Source: Candidatus Heimdallarchaeota archaeon AB_125 (GTDB lineage: Archaea > Asgardarchaeota > Heimdallarchaeia > Heimdallarchaeales > Heimdallarchaeaceae). From it: DNA of 12,541 bases. A program made the position numbers and the translations under genes. This document shows, piece by piece, positions 8,301 through 12,541 of this stretch. Numbering within the stretch: position 1 is the stretch's first letter; each line of letters begins with the position of its first letter. The stretch is taken from the NCBI GenBank assembly GCA_001940755.1, contig MEHH01000047.1, positions 1 through 12,541 on the forward strand. The letters are read 5' to 3'. Under the pieces are notes generated by a model. The model was given only the letters and a program-made list of their open reading frames with translations, was not told the origin of the DNA and made no database searches.

Positions 8301-9823
8301 GTGCTTCCCTGATTACAGATGAAGATGGAAAACCTTCAGCTATAATGGCTGTCATCGGTGATATTGAAGAAAGGAAAAAGGCTGAAACAGCACTTAAAGA
8401 AAGTGAAGAAAAATTCAGACAAACCTTTGATCAATCAAATGATGGTATTTTATTACATGATCTTAGGGGGAATATCATAGATGTCAATTTACGTGTTAAA
8501 GAGATGTTAGGTTATTCAAAAACAGAATTTCTTCAATTAACGATAATGCAATTACATCCCATAACAGAGCAAGAAATATCTAGAGAAGCTTTTGAAACAG
8601 TTGAAGAGAAAGGCTCAGTTAACTTCGAAACAAAATTCCGAAGAAAAGATGGCTCCATCTTCCCTGCTGATGTTTCTTCAAGTATGTTTGAAATTGGAGG
8701 AGTACAGGTCATTCAAGGGATAGTAAGAGATATTACTGACAGGAAGGAAGCTGAAAAAGAACTTATTGAACGAGAAGAACAGTATAGGCAAATATTCAAT
8801 AATACAAATGATGCGATCTTCCTTACACATCCCAATGATGAGTTTACTAGCACAACCCCATGCATAGAAGTAAATGATGTTGCTTGCACTCTTTTGGGAT
8901 ATGAAAGAGATGAGCTTCTAAAACTCAAATCCTCTCAGATTACTGCTCCTGAAGATAGGGAAGTACTCACAGCAAACATTCAAAGAATCCTTAAAGAAGG
9001 AATGGTAACCTTTGAGAACACATTATTAACAAAGGATGGAACAAGAATACCTACAGAAATCAGTTCTCATGTATTTGAGTTAAGAGGTGTAAGAGTAGTT
9101 CTATCTGTAGCGAGAGATATTACTGAAAGGAAAGATGCAGAAAGAGAATTGATGGAAAGTGAGGAAAGATATCGAAAACTCTTCCATGAAGCAAATGATA
9201 TAATAGCAATCTTAAGCATCCCAAGAGACGGAACTATAGGTACAATTGTTGAAGCAAATGATCCAACTTTGGAAATGACAAAATACACAAGAGAGGATAT
9301 AGTGGGTTTGAGTCTTCTTGATCTCGTAAAAGACTTAACTCAGGAAGAAATTGCTGATTATTTCTCTGAAATCATGGAAAAATATATTGTTAGATTTGAA
9401 AGAGAATTTATTCGTAAAGATGGAACTGTTTTCCCAGTAGAAATTACCGCAACTCCATTTACTCTTCAAGAGGAATTAACAGTTCTAGTTACAGCACGAG
9501 ATATTACTGAAAGAAAACGAAATAGGGAACTAAGAAAGCAAGCATATGATCAAATTGCACAGAACATTGAAGATTTTGCTGAATTAGTTGACAGAATTAG
9601 AAATCCATTAATGAGTGTCATGGGTTATGCTGAACTTTCCGAAACAATGCATTCATCTGTAATAATTGAGGAAGCAAAGAAAATAGAGGAAATTACACAG
9701 AAAATATCCGAAAGCTATCTAGAAACTGAAGAAGTGAGGAAAATTCTAAGATCAGAGATTGATTCAATTGAGGATATTGAAGTTGTTTCATCATTAGATG
9801 AAGAAATCGAAAAAGAGGAATAG
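5363..9823 (+). CDS. Cytoplasmic protein of eleven PAS domains with degenerate DHp tail
   Basis: A sensor-like protein of about 1486 residues with no membrane segment. Eleven PAS domains follow one another at roughly 5-117, 132-240, 249-368, 375-494, 503-623, 631-750, 758-877, 886-1005, 1013-1128, 1136-1257 and 1265-1385. Most end in a DITERKKAE-type exit motif and are joined by ESEEKFRQIF-type helical linkers. PAS2 carries C174 and a C185-E-N-C188-P motif, a possible metal or redox site. The tail (1386-1486) contains DRIRNPLMSVMGYAEL, which resembles the histidine-kinase dimerisation helix, but Asp (D1410) stands where the phosphoacceptor His should be. No N/G1/G2 boxes of an ATPase domain follow, so kinase activity is not expected; a signal-integrating scaffold is my inference. 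An in-frame GTG at 5354 would add three residues; I prefer the ATG because of TATA spacing. No response regulator is encoded nearby. Confidence 0.9.
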   Translation: MAEEDLGEIFDKIDTGVYVISNYKIEYANNQLLEIIGYSLDDIQGKNCVFFAAKEEKNRLQKIKSENERVGTYAKEIDFWISTKNGTRKFVRNRFFPILDGDKLNKFLVMMDDITKEKQKEVKVVASEFKKSKFLDYLTEHIIFYDTDMKIIWSNKIASDLLGQSPEEIIGEVCYNLWYQKDQPCENCPVIKARDTGEEHIAEVNTPDNKIWFVRGYPVYGDDGNLLGVAELASDITETKQTSKELQESEERFKQIFDNANDAIFVVKRSVDGTFEEIVEANLVAVERYGYSREEFMKMKPEDFNVSGENESPEFVQELMEMKELTFERVHKTKDGRELIVEINSHLFPLGEDLVTLTVLRDITERKRDQEELIESEEKFRQIFQNVDEAIFMLPLTPGNRMGKYIEVNEIACQWTGYSREELLDMTPLDLKSPEGTVGDSDFGKALLKHNKVNFEGNIFHKDGSSIPVEYNSNMFLMNEERFLLTTARDLREKKKAEEQLTRSEERFRQIFNNTSDAIFLTYLDENNSVSKFIEVNDIALRWLGFTKEELQNMYSVDITAPEEKEFNSTYTHKIIEKGHATFETILFTNDRKRIPVEINSLIFELQSQKVILSMARDITERKKAQRDLMESEEKYRKLVETIPAAIVRSDSSGNITFVNERAAILHGYESEDQLLGKNTYELISYEDSFTAQHVQMKTIEDGFIHDIEYSILRKDGTTIPGEFHAASIKDKEGSVLGFIGVEIDITERKKAEEALKESEEKFRQIFQNAKDAIFIHKINEHNEIGDLLEINETACQWLGLTREEILEFVKGESNGYFDLKFSLEISEDIFQSGTKTFETSIENSVGDIRPVEFSSHLFTMRDEQVLLSIARDITERQIAELSIKKSEERYRTLIETSPDAIILIDLEGRISFANNQTASMYEYDEIEDMIGLTTVDFIAREDLETVNNKLKLILSEGRLQNTQFMSLKKDGSRFPIEISASLITDEDGKPSAIMAVIGDIEERKKAETALKESEEKFRQTFDQSNDGILLHDLRGNIIDVNLRVKEMLGYSKTEFLQLTIMQLHPITEQEISREAFETVEEKGSVNFETKFRRKDGSIFPADVSSSMFEIGGVQVIQGIVRDITDRKEAEKELIEREEQYRQIFNNTNDAIFLTHPNDEFTSTTPCIEVNDVACTLLGYERDELLKLKSSQITAPEDREVLTANIQRILKEGMVTFENTLLTKDGTRIPTEISSHVFELRGVRVVLSVARDITERKDAERELMESEERYRKLFHEANDIIAILSIPRDGTIGTIVEANDPTLEMTKYTREDIVGLSLLDLVKDLTQEEIADYFSEIMEKYIVRFEREFIRKDGTVFPVEITATPFTLQEELTVLVTARDITERKRNRELRKQAYDQIAQNIEDFAELVDRIRNPLMSVMGYAELSETMHSSVIIEEAKKIEEITQKISESYLETEEVRKILRSEIDSIEDIEVVSSLDEEIEKEE

Positions 9824-9849
9824 TACTATTCAAATTAAGTTCCCAACAA

Positions 9850-9859
9850 TTTATATATT
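9850..9859 (+). promoter_or_regulatory. TATA box of the exchanger gene
   Basis: TTTATATATT is a strong archaeal TATA-like element centred about 25 nt upstream of the ATG at 9880. A transcript starting about 26 nt downstream of the box would be leaderless or nearly so. The spacing also argues against the in-frame TTG at 9874 as the start. Confidence 0.65.
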
Positions 9860-9879
9860 ACTCGAGAATATTTTTGACT

Positions 9880-11103
9880 ATGAGTTTTCTCAAGAAATTC
9901 AGACATACTTTTCATATAACAATTTATGAAGCATGTATTGCCTTAGCTGTTATTATTACTTATTTTGTTTTAGCAAATACTATTTATCATGGTCATCCTC
10001 CATTATGGTTTTCAATCTCAGGATTCGTTGTTGGAGGATGGTTAGCTTTTAGGCCTTCAGAATGGGCTGTTACAGGATTAGATAGTGGATCAAAATATGT
10101 AGGATTATCAGATTATGTTGCTGGAATTCTATCAAGTTTAGCATCTAACTTACCAGAAGCTGTTATCGCTATAATGTTGTTAACTTCTAAAGTAGGTGAC
10201 AAAGCAACTAATCAACTTATTGCAGTTGTTACTGTATTGTCAGCAGCTGGATTTAACACCTTGATTTTAGGAATTGCTATACTAATTGCTACTATAAAGA
10301 AACGTGGGAGCATAGATGTCCCTGATGATCTTGAAAAAAGGGAATCACCAATTATCAGATGGGCAATTGTCGCTTTATTAATGACTGTTCTATTTGGATT
10401 TGTTCAGTATGCTTATTTTGGTAAAGATGATTTAGATATGGCACAACTAACTATACCTGTTGCAGCTATGCTTGCAGCAAGCTATGTAATCTATCTTGTT
10501 TACTTAATTCTAGTAAAGAATAATACTAACAAAATGGCTAAGCATCTTGAAGAAAATAAAGATACTATTGAAGATGATAAGGTAAAAACAGATGGAGAAC
10601 ACAAGGAGAAATCATCTCATGATCAGGAACTTCTCTCCAAACCTTTGACACTTCTTCTTTTAGCTATGGGATTTGTAGGCATATACTTTGGAGGACATAC
10701 ACTTACAGAAAATGTTCAACATCTACTAGGTACTGTTCCTTTCTTTGCAACTTCTAAAGGTCCTATAACTGCAGCTTTAATCTTAGGAGCTGCTGGTGCT
10801 ATACCTGAGCACAGTATTGCCATTCTTTCAGCTGCAAGAGATGAAATAGAAGTTGGTATTGGAAATGCAATGGGTGGTATATTGCAATCTGCATTACTTA
10901 TCTTTGGTATTATTGGAATTATTGTTTCTATAACTTTACATCCATTTGTATTGATACAACTAGGGTCAATTGCTGGCACACTTTGGTTTGTGAAACGGTG
11001 TATCCATGATGGAAGATTCGACACGTTTGAAGGTATTATGATTATTGTACTCCAGACGCTTGTCTTTATAATTCTGTTTGAAGATATTGCGATCTTGATA
11101 TGA
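9880..11103 (+). CDS. Na+/Ca2+ exchanger-superfamily (CaCA) membrane protein
   Basis: A 407-residue integral membrane protein with the two-repeat layout of the cation/Ca2+ exchanger superfamily. The first alpha-repeat contains SNLPEA with E93, followed by an AAGFNTLILG helix; the second contains GAIPEHS with E310, followed by GIGNAMGGILQSALLIFG. A charged cytoplasmic-type loop (about 211-253, rich in Lys, Glu and Asp) joins the halves, as in NCX proteins. Several usual polar ion-binding positions differ. The Thr-Ser before LPE becomes Ser-Asn in repeat 1 and Gly-Ala in repeat 2, and the GN/GSN motifs are only partly kept in each repeat. Exchange of a cation across the membrane is expected from the fold, but calcium specificity should not be assumed. 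The gene has its own TATA box and a poly-T stretch after its stop, so it is probably monocistronic. An in-frame TTG at 9874 would add two residues. Confidence 0.85.
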   Translation: MSFLKKFRHTFHITIYEACIALAVIITYFVLANTIYHGHPPLWFSISGFVVGGWLAFRPSEWAVTGLDSGSKYVGLSDYVAGILSSLASNLPEAVIAIMLLTSKVGDKATNQLIAVVTVLSAAGFNTLILGIAILIATIKKRGSIDVPDDLEKRESPIIRWAIVALLMTVLFGFVQYAYFGKDDLDMAQLTIPVAAMLAASYVIYLVYLILVKNNTNKMAKHLEENKDTIEDDKVKTDGEHKEKSSHDQELLSKPLTLLLLAMGFVGIYFGGHTLTENVQHLLGTVPFFATSKGPITAALILGAAGAIPEHSIAILSAARDEIEVGIGNAMGGILQSALLIFGIIGIIVSITLHPFVLIQLGSIAGTLWFVKRCIHDGRFDTFEGIMIIVLQTLVFIILFEDIAILI

Positions 11104-11112
11104 GATCTCTCT

Positions 11113-11128
11113 ATTTTCTTATTTTTTT
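11113..11128 (+). terminator. Poly-T transcription terminator
   Basis: A T-rich run that includes seven consecutive T residues at 11122-11128 begins about 10 nt after the exchanger gene's stop. Archaeal RNA polymerase terminates at such U-tracts without needing a hairpin. It separates this gene from the next promoter at 11173. Confidence 0.6.
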
Positions 11129-11138
11129 CCTTAACCTA

Positions 11139-11157
11139 ACTGAAACTAAACTTCAGT
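11139..11157. other. Short inverted repeat between terminator and promoter
   Basis: ACTGAA at 11139-11144 and TTCAGT at 11152-11157 form 6-bp arms around a 7-nt loop, just after the poly-T run and about 15 nt before the next TATA box. It could be part of the 3' end of the exchanger transcript or a small regulator site. Arms this short occur by chance often. Confidence 0.25.
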
Positions 11158-11172
11158 ATTTTCCTTTCTGGG

Positions 11173-11182
11173 TTTAAATATT
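11173..11182 (+). promoter_or_regulatory. TATA box of the 77-residue gene
   Basis: TTTAAATATT is centred 24-25 nt upstream of the ATG at 11202, the same spacing as the box of the exchanger gene. This predicts a leaderless transcript and supports the ATG at 11202 as a real start. Confidence 0.6.
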
Positions 11183-11201
11183 CTAGACTAGACTTCATAT
11201 T

Positions 11202-11435
11202 ATGCATAGTCACCAGATTCTGCCATCAAATGAGCAGACTGAGAAAGAAGTAGTTCTGCTTCACAAGAATGGTGAGATTATTTCAATAAACAAATCCATA
11301 TATCAGGTCAGGATATACAAAGAACCTAATAGAAAAATCTTCACAACTTCAATAGAAAGAGCTTATCAAATCTTAAAAAAGAATGATTACGACTATTCGG
11401 AAGCAGATTTCTACTTTGATGATAAAAATGAATGA
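11202..11435 (+). CDS. Small hypothetical protein, 77 residues
   Basis: I do not recognise the family. The predicted product is soluble, highly charged and rich in Lys, Glu, Asp and Tyr, without Cys, a signal peptide or a membrane segment. The middle (about residues 17-50) alternates hydrophobic and polar residues, in stretches such as EVVLLHKNGEIISI and YQVRIYKEPNRKIFTTS, which suggests a small beta-rich fold. A helix around ERAYQILKKN (52-61) and an acidic, aromatic end (YDYSEADFYFDD) follow. Reality is supported by a correctly placed TATA box and by the gene filling the space up to the convergent aminotransferase gene, with 7 bp between the stops. No function can be assigned from sequence or context. 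Confidence 0.65.
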   Translation: MHSHQILPSNEQTEKEVVLLHKNGEIISINKSIYQVRIYKEPNRKIFTTSIERAYQILKKNDYDYSEADFYFDDKNE

Positions 11436-11457
11436 TGAAGTGTTAATTTACTTCATC
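11434..11457. terminator. Hairpin spanning two convergent stop codons
   Basis: GATGAAGT (11434-11441) and ACTTCATC (11450-11457) are perfect 8-bp inverted arms around an 8-nt AT-rich loop. The element covers the stop of the small gene (TGA 11433-11435) and the stop of the aminotransferase gene (complement of 11443-11445). It could mark or stabilise both transcript ends. No long U-tract follows on either strand, so it is not a standard intrinsic terminator. Confidence 0.4.
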
Positions 11458-12541
11458 GAATACTTTCTCGATTACTTTTAAAGCCCAAGATAACTCAGTT
11501 TTTGTAATAACTAAAGGAGGGGCAAATCTTATAGAAAATTCGTGAGTTTCTTTTGCAAGAAGTCCAACAGGATTATGGCTTTTCATCGCTTCAGTATAAG
11601 GTCTTGCTTTATCAAATAACTCTATAGCAACAAGTAATCCTTTCCCTCTAACTTCTTTAATTTTCTTTGGGTATTTTTCCTGAATTCTCTTCAAACCATC
11701 TACAAAGAATTTACCTAATTCTGTTGCTATTTCTGCAAAATCAACTTCTCTAACTAAATCGCAGACTGCACCTAGAACTGCCATTCCTAAGCTATTTCCA
11801 CCCCAAGTAGAACCATGAGTTCCAGGTGTTAGTACATCCATTACTTCCCAATTTGATAAAACTCCAGATACTGGAAAAACACCTCCACCAACCGCTTTAG
11901 CAACTAGAGTCATATCAGGTTTAATTGCTTCATGATCAGAAGCAAAAAGTGCTCCTGTTCTATAGAAACCAGTTTGGATTTCATCTGCTATAGCTAGAAT
12001 ATTGTTTTTCTTACAAATTGCTGTTACTTCTTTCAAATATCCTTCTGGAGGAATTAAAACTCCTGCTTCTCCTTGAATTGGTTCGAATAGAAATGCTACT
12101 GTGTTTTTAGTAATTGCTTTTTCAAAGGCGTTCACATCGCCATAAGGAATTACCTTGAATCCTGGGGTTTTTGGCCCAAAACCTTCAGATGCATCTGGAT
12201 CAGTTGAAAAACCAACTATTGTGATTGTTCTCCCGTGAAAGTTATTTTCACAAACAATAATCTCTGCTTTATTTTCGTCAACACCCTTCTTTTCGTATCC
12301 CCACTTTCTTGCTATTTTCAATGCTGATTCTACAGCCTCAGCACCTGTGTTCATAGGTAGAAAAACTTCGTAATCAGTCAGTTCGCATAAATTCTTTGCT
12401 GCTTTTCCCATGGCATCATTACAAAAAGCTCTGGATGTCAAAATTACTTTATCTGCTTGTTTCTTGAGAGCTTTTACAAGCTTAGGGTTATTGTGACCAA
12501 AATTCTGACTTGAGTAGGCACTTAAGCAATCCATATATTTC
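11443..12541 (-). CDS. rocD: Ornithine aminotransferase, N-terminus beyond window
   Basis: A PLP-dependent class-III aminotransferase that converts ornithine and a 2-oxo acid to glutamate semialdehyde and an amino acid, linking arginine/ornithine and proline/glutamate metabolism in the cytoplasm. The frame runs off the window's right edge: codons before the first visible ATG (12532-12534) read K-Y, matching the family's conserved Y-L/M-D context, so that Met is internal. About 30-45 N-terminal residues are probably missing. Counting from that Met, the visible landmarks are MNTGAEAVE (61-69, PLP phosphate site), NNFHGRT (97-103), EPIQGEAG (151-158), ADEIQTGF with D184 contacting the pyridine nitrogen, Schiff-base K213 in LVAKAVGGG, and HGSTWGGN (240-247). 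The C-terminal RGKGLL and IRFAPPLVI segments closely match bacterial and eukaryotic ornithine aminotransferases rather than acetylornithine or GABA enzymes. It faces the small gene and has its own, unseen promoter. Confidence 0.92.
   Translation of the reverse strand, partial: KYMDCLSAYSSQNFGHNNPKLVKALKKQADKVILTSRAFCNDAMGKAAKNLCELTDYEVFLPMNTGAEAVESALKIARKWGYEKKGVDENKAEIIVCENNFHGRTITIVGFSTDPDASEGFGPKTPGFKVIPYGDVNAFEKAITKNTVAFLFEPIQGEAGVLIPPEGYLKEVTAICKKNNILAIADEIQTGFYRTGALFASDHEAIKPDMTLVAKAVGGGVFPVSGVLSNWEVMDVLTPGTHGSTWGGNSLGMAVLGAVCDLVREVDFAEIATELGKFFVDGLKRIQEKYPKKIKEVRGKGLLVAIELFDKARPYTEAMKSHNPVGLLAKETHEFSIRFAPPLVITKTELSWALKVIEKVFDEVN

Noticed and set aside
6105..9530. Repeated DNA tracts at PAS linkers as a CRISPR-like or tandem repeat array
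   Set aside because: The recurrences are imperfect, about 350-400 bp apart and in frame, and are explained by repeated PAS linkers in the protein.
10716..11024. Minus-strand open frame inside the exchanger gene
   Set aside because: It is antisense to the conserved second alpha-repeat, with no start context or independent family signal.

Overview
The window looks archaeal. Base composition is low-GC, genes are closely spaced, and no gene has a convincing Shine-Dalgarno-driven start. Two genes have a TATA-like box centred 24-25 nt before the ATG, which is the archaeal arrangement for leaderless or nearly leaderless transcripts; a third candidate box is less well placed. The very long PAS-array protein, the densely N-glycosylation-sequon-rich ectodomain and the low GC would fit an Asgard-type archaeon. 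That placement is inference; the sequence here does not prove it. No rRNA, tRNA, CRISPR array or insertion sequence was found.

Region 1 (1-5224, + strand) is a carbohydrate-type ABC importer operon: an extracellular solute-binding protein that lacks its N-terminal lobe, a 1058-residue membrane protein, and a MalK-type ATPase. The genes overlap by 4 and 11 bp, so they are probably translated together. The central protein is the most unusual item. It appears to be MalF-like and MalG-like permeases fused in one chain, with an N-terminal fibronectin-III-like ectodomain and an extra, unrecognised block of about eight membrane helices between the permeases. The first ~100 bases are compositionally and reading-frame-wise unlike what follows, and may be a chimeric contig end or a rearrangement.

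Region 2 (5225-9823, + strand) is a short regulatory intergenic stretch, with a near-perfect 23-nt palindrome and a candidate TATA box, followed by one gene for a soluble ~1486-residue protein. It has eleven consecutive PAS domains and ends in a degenerate histidine-kinase dimerisation helix without the phosphoacceptor His and without an ATPase domain.

Region 3 (9824-11435, + strand) holds two singly transcribed genes with well-placed TATA boxes: a Na+/Ca2+-exchanger-superfamily membrane protein and a 77-residue orphan. Region 4 (11443-12541, - strand) is a convergent, 5'-truncated ornithine aminotransferase gene. A hairpin covers the two facing stop codons.

The importer operon is an obvious functional unit. 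Nothing in the sequence ties the PAS protein, the exchanger, the small protein and the aminotransferase to it or to each other.
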